A DNA stretch of 64,000 nt from contig CBDBBO010000003.1 in the NCBI GenBank assembly GCA_965203135.1, positions 270,514-334,513 on the forward strand, written 5' to 3'. Below the pieces are notes generated by a model. That model did no database searches. It saw nothing but the letters and a program-made list of their open reading frames with translations, and was not told the DNA's origin. The stretch comes from CATOSD01 sp965203135 (lineage in GTDB: Bacteria; Chloroflexota; Dehalococcoidia; Lucifugimonadales; CATOSD01). A program made the translations under genes and the position numbers. Positions 1-7,765 of the stretch are shown here, one piece after another. How positions within the stretch are numbered: the first letter of the stretch is position 1; the number at the start of each line of letters is the position of its first letter.

Positions 1-1135
1 ACAGCCACACCCGCCGTAGCGTGTCTTCATCCAGCAAGAGCTCCTCGCGGCGCGTGCCGCTGCGGTGAATGTCCATCGCCGGGAAGACTCGCCGCTCGGC
101 CAGCCGCCGGTCGAGGTGCACTTCCATGTTGCCGGTGCCCTTGAACTCCTCGTAGATCACGTCGTCCATGCGGCTGCCCGTGTCGACCAGGCAGGCGGCC
201 ATGATCGTGAGACTGCCCCCCTCTTCAGTGTTTCGAGCCGCCCCGAAGAAGCGCTTCGGCGGATAGAGCGCGACCGGGTCCATGCCGCCCGACAGCGTGC
301 GCCCGCTGGACGGCACGGCCAGGTTGTAGGCCCTCGTAAGGCGCGTGATGCTGTCGAGCAGAATCACCACGTCGCTGCCGCTCTCCACCAGGCGTTTCGA
401 CCGTTCGAGCACCAGCTCCGCGACCCTGCAGTGGTCTTCCACCGGCTCGTCGAACGTCGAGCTGTACACCTCGCCGCTGATGGAGCGCCGCATGTCCGTG
501 ACCTCCTCCGGACGCTCGCCGATCAGCGCCACCATTATCTCGATGTCCGGGCAGTTGATGGCGATTCCGTTGGCGATGTCCTTCAGGAGGGTGGTCTTGC
601 CCGCCTTGGGTGGCGACACGATCAGCCCGCGCTGGCCGCGTCCGATAGGGGCGAACATATCCATGAGCCTGGGGGCGAGGTAGTTGGGCCTGGTCTCGAG
701 GATGATCTGCTCAGTGGGAAAGACGGGGGTAAGACTCTCGAACGGCGGTCGGTTCCCCGCCGCGTCGGGCGGGGTGTCGTTCACGCTCCTGACGCGTAAC
801 AGGCCGAAGTAGCGCTCACCGTCCTTTGGCGGGCGCACCTGGCCGGCCACTTTGTCGCCGGTGCGAAGCCCAAAGCGCCTGATCTGGGATTGGGAGACGT
901 ACACGTCGCCTGAACCCTGCTGGCTGCCGTTCTGGCGCAGGAACCCGTACCCGTCGTTGACCACCGACAAAATGCCGCTGGCGGTAATCTGTTCGTTTTT
1001 CTCTGCTACCGCATGAAGGATGCGATTCAGCATGTCGTGGCGTTTGGGATTTGAGCCTTCGTTTATGACTCCCATCTTGACGCCAGTATCGAGCAACTGG
1101 TCGTTGCTCTTGCGCTGTAGTTCGATCAGGTCCAT
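1..1135 (-). CDS. rho: Transcription termination factor Rho (3' end outside window)
   Basis: RNA-dependent ATPase that terminates transcription by translocating along untranslated mRNA. From the ATG at 1135 the frame is open to the left edge (378 codons), so the C-terminus is missing. An N-terminal leader is followed by the cold-shock-like RNA-binding domain (DGYGFLR near residue 63) and the RecA-like ATPase with Walker A SPPKAGKTTLL, the VILLDSITRLTRAYN Walker B region and the terminal block SGTRREELLL, all typical of Rho. A GGAGAGG ribosome site sits just upstream of the ATG. pyrG lies upstream on the same strand across a 332-bp gap, so rho may have its own promoter. No anomalies are visible. 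Confidence 0.96.
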   Translation of the reverse strand, partial: MDLIELQRKSNDQLLDTGVKMGVINEGSNPKRHDMLNRILHAVAEKNEQITASGILSVVNDGYGFLRQNGSQQGSGDVYVSQSQIRRFGLRTGDKVAGQVRPPKDGERYFGLLRVRSVNDTPPDAAGNRPPFESLTPVFPTEQIILETRPNYLAPRLMDMFAPIGRGQRGLIVSPPKAGKTTLLKDIANGIAINCPDIEIMVALIGERPEEVTDMRRSISGEVYSSTFDEPVEDHCRVAELVLERSKRLVESGSDVVILLDSITRLTRAYNLAVPSSGRTLSGGMDPVALYPPKRFFGAARNTEEGGSLTIMAACLVDTGSRMDDVIYEEFKGTGNMEVHLDRRLAERRVFPAMDIHRSGTRREELLLDEDTLRRVWL

Positions 1136-1467
1136 GTTCCTCTCCAGGATTCTGCGCCAGTCGGCGCATCTCGTGTGACGCCTCATTTTCGCGCCATCTG
1201 AGGCGGGGGGCTTGCATTGGGAAGGTCAGGGTTTTGAAAACTGGCTGCGCCGCTGGTGTAAACGGCTATGCCTGTGGAGCTTTTGGGCAGCAGCACTCGC
1301 GACCATTGTATCAGCGGGATGCCACTTGAGGCAGTGAGAGAGTAGCAGACCAACCGTTGGCCTGTTGCCAGCCAGCCCCTGGCGGCCATGTCATCCGACC
1401 GCGGGCGTGGCTTTGGCTCGGCGATTGGGGTATCTGTTGATATACTAGCACATGAGACTTCCTCAGT
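1136..1467. other. Intergenic region between pyrG and rho
   Basis: No convincing gene is seen in these 332 bases; short open frames lack ribosome sites and recognisable sequence. On the minus strand a TACAAT hexamer at 1305-1310 could be a -10 element for rho, but no good -35 matches it, so the promoter assignment is weak. The stretch would give rho a leader of about 165 nt. Confidence 0.4.
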
Positions 1468-3165
1468 CTACACCTTTTGGAAAGAGGCGACTGGACCGAC
1501 GTCATCCAGTGGCAGCGTGCGCTGGCCGCCCTCCCTTACAGTCTTCGTGGCTGCGGCGGCGAATGCCTCGAAGAGCGGGTGAGGCCTGTTCGGTCTTGAC
1601 AGGAACTCGGGGTGGAACTGCACTCCAACCATGAAGCTCGAGTCCACCATCTCCAGTATCTCGACAAGGCTCCCGTCCGGCGAAAGCCCGGTCGGCATTA
1701 GACCGACAGACTGCAAGTCCTCCCGGTAACGGTTGTTGAACTCCAACCTGTGTCGGTGACGTTCCTCCACCACTTTCTCGCCGTACGCATTGGACGCCGC
1801 GCTGTTCTCACCATTTGGAAGCCGCTCGACGCTACACCGGTAGATGCCGAGCCTCATGGTGCCGCCCATTTCGACGATGTTTCTCTGATCGGGCATGTAG
1901 TCGATCACGGGGTCGGGCGTTTCAGGGTCGAACTCAGTAGAGTTCGCCCGCGCCTTGCCAAGCAGCCGCCGGGCGGCTTCTATCACCATCACCTGCAGAC
2001 CCAGGCACAGCCCCAGGTACGGCACGTCGCGCTTCCTCGCGTAGTGGGCCGTTTCTATCATCCCCTCGATGCCGCGAGGCCCGAAACCGCCGGGCACGAC
2101 GATGCCTTGCACCGAGTCGAGATACTGTTCCGGGCCGAATTTCTCTATGTCCTCCGAGTGCACCCAGCGAACCTCCACGTCGTGCCCATGGGTGAGTCCG
2201 GCATGGATAAGGGCTTCCTTGACGGAAATGTAGGCGTCGTGCAGGTCGACGTACTTGCCGACGACGGCTATGGGGAGTACGTCCTTTGGCCGCTTGATGG
2301 CGCCCACCATCTCCTGCCAGCTAGCCAGGTCGCGCTGCTCGGCCGGAAGGTCCAGGCTCTCCACGATGAGTCGGCCCAGGCCCTGCTCATCCAGTATGAG
2401 AGGCACCTCGTAGATGGTGGAAACGGTGGGGAGTGTGAGTACGGCCTCGCGGGGAACGTCGCAGTGGATGCTTATCTTGCTGCGGATTTCGTCAGTGACC
2501 TCCTGGTCGCTGCGGCACACGATTGCGTCGGGATGTATGCCGATGCTGCGCAGCTCTCTTACGCTGTGCTGCGTTGGCTTCGTCTTCAGCTCGCCAGTCG
2601 AGGTTATGTAGGGCAGAAAGGTCACGTGCATGTACAGCACGTTGTCCCTTCCTACCTCGTTGCGCATCTGCCGTATAGCCTCGAGAAACGGCAGCCCCTC
2701 GATGTCGCCGACTGTGCCCCCGACCTCTACCACGATTACCTGGGCCTTACTCTCGTCGGCCAGGGCCAGTATGCGCTGTTTGATTGCGTCGGTTACGTGG
2801 GGCACGGTCTGAATCGTGCCGCCCAGGAACTCGCCCTTGCGCTCGCGTGAAATGACGTCGCTGTACACCTGCCCGGCGGTCACGTTCGATGAGCTGGTCA
2901 AGTGGGCGTCGATGAAGCGTTCGTAGTGGCCAAGGTCCAGGTCCGTCTCGCTGCCGTCTCTGGTTACGAAGACCTCCCCATGCTGGTAAGGGGACATCGT
3001 GCCCGGATCTACGTTCAGGTACGGGTCGAGCTTGAGAAGAGACACCGTGATTCCCATGCTCTTGAGGATGCGGCCAATCGAGCCGACAGTTACGCCCTTG
3101 CCGACCGAGCTTACGACTCCGCCGGTCACGAACACGTACTTGGTTGGCTCATCGCGGACGGCCAA
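1468..3165 (-). CDS. pyrG: CTP synthase
   Basis: ATP- and glutamine-dependent amination of UTP to CTP, the last step of pyrimidine nucleotide synthesis. At 565 aa it is full length. The N-terminal synthase domain opens with YVFVTGGVVSSVGKG and contains SSNVTAGQVYS and the VEVGGTVGDIEG block. The C-terminal class I glutamine amidotransferase domain carries VPGGFGPRG, the nucleophile motif GLCLGLQ and the VQFHPEF His/Glu pair. The start is a TTG at 3165, because no ATG precedes the conserved N-terminus; an AGGAG lies about ten bases upstream. The promoter at 3368-3397 implies a leader of roughly 195 nt, long enough for attenuation-type control as known for pyrG in Firmicutes (inference). Confidence 0.97.
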   Translation of the reverse strand: MAVRDEPTKYVFVTGGVVSSVGKGVTVGSIGRILKSMGITVSLLKLDPYLNVDPGTMSPYQHGEVFVTRDGSETDLDLGHYERFIDAHLTSSSNVTAGQVYSDVISRERKGEFLGGTIQTVPHVTDAIKQRILALADESKAQVIVVEVGGTVGDIEGLPFLEAIRQMRNEVGRDNVLYMHVTFLPYITSTGELKTKPTQHSVRELRSIGIHPDAIVCRSDQEVTDEIRSKISIHCDVPREAVLTLPTVSTIYEVPLILDEQGLGRLIVESLDLPAEQRDLASWQEMVGAIKRPKDVLPIAVVGKYVDLHDAYISVKEALIHAGLTHGHDVEVRWVHSEDIEKFGPEQYLDSVQGIVVPGGFGPRGIEGMIETAHYARKRDVPYLGLCLGLQVMVIEAARRLLGKARANSTEFDPETPDPVIDYMPDQRNIVEMGGTMRLGIYRCSVERLPNGENSAASNAYGEKVVEERHRHRLEFNNRYREDLQSVGLMPTGLSPDGSLVEILEMVDSSFMVGVQFHPEFLSRPNRPHPLFEAFAAAATKTVREGGQRTLPLDDVGPVASFQKV

Positions 3166-3367
3166 AGGTTGGCGCTCCTATCCCACGCCGCACGGCGCGT
3201 CTCAATACGGCAACCGGCGCACGGCAAGTGGACCTGCTAGGGGACGGCATTTCGAGAGGATGGAAAGGAACGTTTACCGCTCAGCGGTTCCCGAAAACCA
3301 GGCGCCATGTCTCAGTCTGGAAGCGTTCGGAACGTGGCCCTAGGTCGCGTGTAACCGCGCTCGGCAA

Positions 3368-3397
3368 AGTATAGGCGGGTAGGGACGTGCTTGTCAA
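3368..3397 (-). promoter_or_regulatory. Sigma-70-type promoter for pyrG
   Basis: Reading the minus strand, TTGACA (3392-3397), an 18-bp spacer and TATACT (3368-3373) match the housekeeping consensus well. The -35 overlaps the last codons of the upstream aminotransferase gene, giving pyrG expression independent of that operon. The predicted start near 3361 leaves about 195 nt of leader before the TTG. Confidence 0.7.
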
Positions 3398-4263
3398 ACA
3401 CCGTCTGGGTCGGCTTCCCTGGGCATCTGCTCGATCGCCTGCCTGATGAAATTCACGCCCACCAGGTTCCGCCAGGCGGCCAGCAGCTTGATAGTAACGG
3501 GCCCGGGCGTCTCATCGCCCAGCCGGTAGCCGTTGATAGTCGCCACCGGAAGCAGACAGAACCGCGTGCTGGACACGAACGCCTCGCTGGCGTGGTAGAC
3601 GTCGCCTATCGAGTACTCCGCCTCGTCGACCTCAATGTCGAGCGCCTCGCACAGTTCGAGCGCCGTACGCATACTCACGCCGGGCAACACGTTTCGGCGG
3701 TTTGGCAGCTTCACTCGCCCGTCCCGAACGAACATGAAATTGGCCCCCTGGCATTCCGTAATGCGACCGTTCGGCCCGGTCATAAGCAGAAGCTGCCTGG
3801 GAGTCCCGGCCTTTGCGTCCGATCCCGGGGCGTTCGGCGCGCCGTAGGTGACCGGCGTCACGACACGCACGCCCCGGATGTAACTGCTCGCGAACGCGCC
3901 CACGTCGAGCGGTTGGCAGTAGATGGCCACGGCCACCTGCGGCGGGTCGTCGGGCGCTACGGGCTCCGTGAGCGCGACAAGTTGCGTGATCGTCAGCTCG
4001 CCCCCCTCGGGACGGGGCCGGTTGGCCTCGAGCACCTGTAGCGTGAGCGCCTCCATCTCGTCGATGGTGACCCCGGCGTCGATACCGGAGAAGTTCAACC
4101 CGTTGTAGAGTCGCTCCAGGTGGAGCCGCAGCCGGAAAGGTTCGCCATTGAAGGTGCGCTCTGTGTCGTAGTATCCGCCGACGGACTGGCCCATCTGCTG
4201 CATTTCGCGCAGGCCCTCGTTCTGAGGAACGAACCGCCCATTCAGGTACATCGTCATCTTCAT
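3394..4263 (-). CDS. Class IV PLP-dependent aminotransferase (BCAT/D-amino-acid type)
   Basis: Fold-type IV transaminase related to branched-chain and D-amino-acid aminotransferases and aminodeoxychorismate lyase. The N-terminal YLNGRFVP start, the RLHLERL phosphate-site region and the C-terminal GRITECQGANFMFV and LPGVSMRTALEL blocks are typical. The likely Schiff-base lysine is K151 in SDAKAGTP. After it, about 15-20 residues present in family members (the helix beginning NY after the lysine) are missing, and the chain passes directly to QLLLMTGPNGRITE. The rest is full length, so this looks like a compact variant rather than a broken gene. The substrate cannot be told. It follows an enoyl-CoA hydratase gene by 57 bp on the same strand. 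Confidence 0.85.
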   Translation of the reverse strand: MKMTMYLNGRFVPQNEGLREMQQMGQSVGGYYDTERTFNGEPFRLRLHLERLYNGLNFSGIDAGVTIDEMEALTLQVLEANRPRPEGGELTITQLVALTEPVAPDDPPQVAVAIYCQPLDVGAFASSYIRGVRVVTPVTYGAPNAPGSDAKAGTPRQLLLMTGPNGRITECQGANFMFVRDGRVKLPNRRNVLPGVSMRTALELCEALDIEVDEAEYSIGDVYHASEAFVSSTRFCLLPVATINGYRLGDETPGPVTIKLLAAWRNLVGVNFIRQAIEQMPREADPDGV

Positions 4264-4320
4264 CAGCGCTTTCGCCTTGCGGAGCCGGCTGTGAGAGCGC
4301 CTCGACGGGACCGGGCCGCG

Positions 4321-5241
4321 TTAGCTGAACAGCTCCCGGCGTACCTCTTCCCGCCGCTCCCTCTCATCTGAGGCGACCTCTGGATAGGGCTCGCCGGGTC
4401 TTCGAAGCGTGCCGCGGAACTCCGGTGGCCGCTTCTCGAAGAACGCCCTGCGACCCTCGTCTCCGTCGGTGCTCATCTGCGTAACGAGCGTATTCATCAG
4501 GGTCTGGACGCGCCAGGCCTCCGTAACCGGGATGTCCTTGAACCTGATTACGAATTCCTTCATCATGCGAACGGCCAGCGGCGGCATCTTCGCGATCGAG
4601 TCCGCTATCTCCTCGGCGCGCGACAGCAGCCTGTCGTGCGGCGTGACCTCGTTGATGAGATTGATCCGAAGGGCCTCCTCAGCGTCGAACGGCTCGTCGG
4701 TGAGCAGGATGCGCATCGCGTCGACGTATGACACCTGGCGGGGCAGGTAAGTCGCGCCCGGGCCGTTGCCCACCCATCCCTGGCTGAGCAAAGCGTACTT
4801 GAACCGCGCGTGCTCCTCGCAGGCGATGCGGATGTCCGTAGACGTCAACATCAGGTAGAAGCCCGCTCCGGCGGCCCAGCCGTTGATCGCGCCGATGACA
4901 GGCTTCCATATCTGGGGGTAGTGGTCGCCCAGGCGCCCGTCGGCCCCAAACCTGGCCGCTCCGTTCACACTGCCCGCCAGCGGCCAGAAGATGGCCTCCA
5001 TGCGAGCGCGCTCACGCTCCTCCTCGGTGATGTCCGGCCTCACGGCCAGGTTGTGTCCGGCGCAGAAGTGGCGTTGCCCGACGGCGGTCAGTATCGCCAC
5101 CCGCACGTCCATGTCCTCCCACGTCTCTTTCCAGACCTCGCTCAGCTCGTCGGCCGTGGGACGGTCGAGGATGTTCGCTTTCTCCGGATTGTTCAGGGTG
5201 ATGTACGCGACGGGACCTTTCTTCTCGTAAAGGACGCGCAT
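4321..5241 (-). CDS. Enoyl-CoA hydratase/isomerase family protein
   Basis: Crotonase-fold enzyme of 306 aa, acting on an acyl-CoA thioester (hydration, isomerisation or related chemistry). The oxyanion-hole regions are visible: HFCAGHNLAV near residue 58 and INGWAAGAGFYLMLTS near residue 120, followed by DIRIACEEHARFKYA and the C-terminal helix region AKMPPLAVRMMKE. Members with an insert of this length and a basic C-terminal tail are common in Chloroflexota catabolic sets. The specific substrate is unknown. The start ATG at 5241 has upstream GGAGG (AGGAGGTCGAGC). It lies 65 bp downstream of the GreA-like gene and may share its transcript. Confidence 0.88.
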   Translation of the reverse strand: MRVLYEKKGPVAYITLNNPEKANILDRPTADELSEVWKETWEDMDVRVAILTAVGQRHFCAGHNLAVRPDITEEERERARMEAIFWPLAGSVNGAARFGADGRLGDHYPQIWKPVIGAINGWAAGAGFYLMLTSTDIRIACEEHARFKYALLSQGWVGNGPGATYLPRQVSYVDAMRILLTDEPFDAEEALRINLINEVTPHDRLLSRAEEIADSIAKMPPLAVRMMKEFVIRFKDIPVTEAWRVQTLMNTLVTQMSTDGDEGRRAFFEKRPPEFRGTLRRPGEPYPEVASDERERREEVRRELFS

Positions 5242-5306
5242 GGGCGCTCGACCTCCTGCGGGTTGTTTGCGCCGGGGTAAGCGGGGATTGGACGGGCCGG
5301 GTAGGG

Positions 5307-6173
5307 CTAGGCCCTGATGTCCAGAATCGAGTACTGAGACTGGCCGCGGGGTGTCTCGACCTTCACTGTATCACCCTTCCTCTTGCCGATCAGCGCCATG
5401 CCGAGCGGCGACACGTCGGAGATCTTCTGCTCCAGCGAGTTGGCTTCGCTGCGGCTGACCAGTGTGTAGGTCTGCTCCCGCTTGGTCCTCGACTCCTGGA
5501 CCTGGACGCGCATCCCCAGCCTTATCGTGGTGACGTTGCCCGTCCTCGCCGAAATTATGACCGAGGACTCGAGGGTCGACTCTATGGAACGGATACGGGA
5601 GTCGATCAGGCCCATCTGTTCCCTTGCGGCCTCCAGGGGAGCGTTTTCGCGGACGTCCTTGTCCGCGGCGGCGCGCTGGATTTGGCCAGCCGTCTTGGTC
5701 CGCTCTTCCTTCAGCTTTTCCAGCTCTTCCACGAGATTGTCGTGCCCCTCCTGGGTCAGTTCGTTGGGCGCCTGCTTGTCCACGCCCCCGGTCTTGACAG
5801 CGCTGTTGCGGGGCCTGCGTATCCGGAGGTGCTGCGCCAGCTTCTGGTCGGTGAACCCGCTCTTGTGGGAGTAGGTCAGAAAGTCGCGCACTATCTGGAG
5901 GCGCTCGGCGGCCTGTGGCGTCGTGCCGCTCCCGACCATCCTTTCCGCGTAGGTACCGATATCCGCGGGCTTAACCTTAGAAAAGAGTGTATCGGGCTTG
6001 CACCACCGTATGAACTTGTCCAGCTCGGTGTTGCTGCCGGACGTGGAGTGGGCGTCGGCCTCCTCCTTGACGCTGCGCGACTTAGCGCTTGCCCGCCTTG
6101 CCTTGCGCATAGCCAGGTGCTCGGCGTACTTTCCCGCGGCCTGAAGGATAGTTATGGACTCGTTCGATTCCAT
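5307..6173 (-). CDS. greA: GreA/GreB-family elongation factor with N-terminal integrase-like SAM domain
   Basis: Transcript cleavage factor that rescues backtracked RNA polymerase. Residues about 130-288 are a complete GreA/GreB: the coiled-coil from NELTQEGHDNLVEELEKL, the tip DVRENAPLEAAREQ retaining the Asp and Glu that coordinate the catalytic Mg, and the C-terminal FKBP-like domain ending ISDVSPLGMALIGKRKGD. Residues about 1-125 are extra: after a basic stretch, ELDKFIRWCKPDTLFSKVKPADIGTYAERM and the following helices resemble the SAM-like core-binding domain of tyrosine recombinases (FLTYSHKSGFT), without any catalytic domain. Usual GreA is about 158 aa, so this is a fusion. It is read from its own promoter at 6210-6239. 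Confidence 0.9.
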   Translation of the reverse strand: MESNESITILQAAGKYAEHLAMRKARRASAKSRSVKEEADAHSTSGSNTELDKFIRWCKPDTLFSKVKPADIGTYAERMVGSGTTPQAAERLQIVRDFLTYSHKSGFTDQKLAQHLRIRRPRNSAVKTGGVDKQAPNELTQEGHDNLVEELEKLKEERTKTAGQIQRAAADKDVRENAPLEAAREQMGLIDSRIRSIESTLESSVIISARTGNVTTIRLGMRVQVQESRTKREQTYTLVSRSEANSLEQKISDVSPLGMALIGKRKGDTVKVETPRGQSQYSILDIRA

Positions 6174-6209
6174 GGTTCGGCCTCCTTCACCCTAAAGTCC
6201 GTCAATCTC

Positions 6210-6239
6210 ATGTTAATGAAGCACAAACCTACATGTCAA
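6210..6239 (-). promoter_or_regulatory. Sigma-70-type promoter for the greA-like gene
   Basis: On the minus strand TTGACA (6234-6239), an 18-bp spacer and TAACAT (6210-6215) precede the ATG at 6173 by a short leader. The insertion sequence starting at 6354 lies about 115 bp upstream and leaves this promoter intact. Confidence 0.65.
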
Positions 6240-6353
6240 ACAAGCGAGCGACCACAAAACTGAGACTTCTCGACCGCCACGCCCTGCCGCACAGGGAAAG
6301 CGGCGCAACACCGGCTACCTTTGCGCACTGCGCGGACCCTATGAAGACTTGCC

Positions 6354-7579
6354 GTAACCGTCCCATAGGCGGTGGGAATGAAAAAGGCAGGGAATCTTGG
6401 TAAAGTCTGGTAAACGTACAACCGAACCAGACCAAGAGGCCCTGCCGATGCCCAGAGTAAGATTCACACTCCCACAAGTCAAGCTCTCTCCGGACACCCG
6501 ACCGCCAGCCTGCGTACACTGCGGTGGCATTTACCTGAACCGGCACGGGTCGGTGACAAAGCCCATCAGTGACCTCCACGTCAGTGAGGTGACGGTGGAC
6601 AGATACCGCTGCTGTGACTGCAAACGCACCTTCAGACACTACCCGCAAGGGGTCGACCATTGTGACCGGAGTCATCGTCTCAGGGGGTTTGCGGCGCTGA
6701 GTTGGGCGCTGGGGTTGTCTTTGCGTTCTGTGAGTCACCTGCTGGGGGCTTTGGGATGTGAGCTGTCCAGGATGAGTGTGTGGCGTGACGTTCAGCAGTC
6801 AGGGTCGAACGCGCTGAGTGGATGGTTGAGCCGGCATCGTGGTCGGGTGAGGGTGATGGGAGCGGACGAGACTGTGGTGAAAGTGGGCGGCAGACAGACT
6901 GTGGTCGGGTTCGTCACAGACGCCCAGAGCGGGCGGTTGGTGGGAATGGACGTGCTGGTCCAACGCGACAGCGAGGGCTTCGTGAGATGGCTTGAGGGAT
7001 ACGTGGGCAGGTTCGGAGTGGAAGCTGTGGTGACAGACGACCTCAACACCTACAAGCCGGCGGTCGAACAGTTGGGAGTGGAGCACCAACTGTGCATCGC
7101 GCACGTGAGGAAATGGGTGTGGAATCGACTCGGCAGGATACAGGGGTGGGACTGGTACAAGGCGAGGATATGGCTCCTTGTGGCCGAGTTGCCCGGTGGG
7201 GGCGGTCGAGAGTTGCTTGGGATGGAACGCGCGGTTCGTGGGCACCCGATGCTTCACAGACTGGTGGTGGAGTTGTGCGAGAAATGGCGGTCACTGACAT
7301 GTCACCAACGAGTGAGAGGGATGCCACAGACCAACAACTGTACGGAGCGGGCGATAGGCAGAAGCAAGGTAAGGTACAAGACGATAAGGGGGTACAAGAG
7401 CGAATCGGGGATGATGAACGGGTTCGGACTCACACAGTGGGTATGGAGCAGTCGGGACGGCCTCGATCTCGGTGAACTGGTTGCCGCCTAGATCAAAGCC
7501 CTTCCAAACCCACACCGCCCAGCCCAAGTTCCCTCCCTCTATCCCTCCCAAACTTCCCCACCACCTATGGGACGGTTAC
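6354..7579 (+). mobile_element. ISL3-like insertion sequence, copy 1 (1226 bp)
   Basis: Complete element with imperfect terminal inverted repeats beginning GTAACCGTCCCATAGG at both ends, flanked by an 8-bp target duplication GACTTGCC (6346-6353 and 7580-7587). It encodes one transposase. A second copy at 30997-32222 has the same length, and the two seem to differ by a single base near the left end (A or G in cttggtAaagtc). Family placement rests on the 8-bp duplication and the N-terminal zinc-finger transposase; another DDE family is possible. It sits between the greA promoter and the promoter of the ABC importer. Confidence 0.93.
6448..7491 (+). CDS. DDE transposase of the ISL3-like element (copy 1)
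   Basis: 347-aa transposase. The N-terminal zinc finger has CVHCGG and YRCCDCKRTF, followed by a helix-turn-helix-like region (LSLRSVSHLLGALG). The RNase H-fold catalytic core shows ADETVVKVGG (first Asp), VVTDDLNTYKP (second Asp) and NCTERAIGRSK (Glu). The ATG at 6448 is preferred over an in-frame upstream codon because AAGAGG precedes it and the protein then begins with the conserved PRVRFTLP. The protein is identical to the second copy. Confidence 0.9.
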   Translation: MPRVRFTLPQVKLSPDTRPPACVHCGGIYLNRHGSVTKPISDLHVSEVTVDRYRCCDCKRTFRHYPQGVDHCDRSHRLRGFAALSWALGLSLRSVSHLLGALGCELSRMSVWRDVQQSGSNALSGWLSRHRGRVRVMGADETVVKVGGRQTVVGFVTDAQSGRLVGMDVLVQRDSEGFVRWLEGYVGRFGVEAVVTDDLNTYKPAVEQLGVEHQLCIAHVRKWVWNRLGRIQGWDWYKARIWLLVAELPGGGGRELLGMERAVRGHPMLHRLVVELCEKWRSLTCHQRVRGMPQTNNCTERAIGRSKVRYKTIRGYKSESGMMNGFGLTQWVWSSRDGLDLGELVAA

Positions 7580-7594
7580 GACTTGCCCGCGTTG

Positions 7595-7623
7595 TTGACA
7601 GTGTGTTGACTTGACAGTATCAT
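7595..7623 (+). promoter_or_regulatory. Strong sigma-70-type promoter for the ABC importer
   Basis: TTGACA (7595-7600), a 17-bp spacer and TATCAT (7618-7623). It begins 8 bases after the target duplication of the insertion sequence, so the element landed immediately upstream of the -35 and may have replaced any upstream activator site. The predicted transcript has a leader of about 135 nt before the ATG at 7766. Confidence 0.75.
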
Positions 7624-7765
7624 TCGCGCGGCGGCCGGTAGGTTCTCAGCCGCGCTGCCGGCCCCCTTCTGTCAACGAACGAGCACTACCGCTGAAGTAA
7701 GCTTGGCGGGTAATCCCTTGGTCCACTGGGGGCGCGCCGCGACCGAGGTTTTCGAGGAGGTCCCT

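Noticed and set aside
1750..2850. Long open frame on the plus strand opposite pyrG
   Set aside because: Shadow of a GC-rich conserved gene; composition is His/Arg/Val-rich with no family features or ribosome site.
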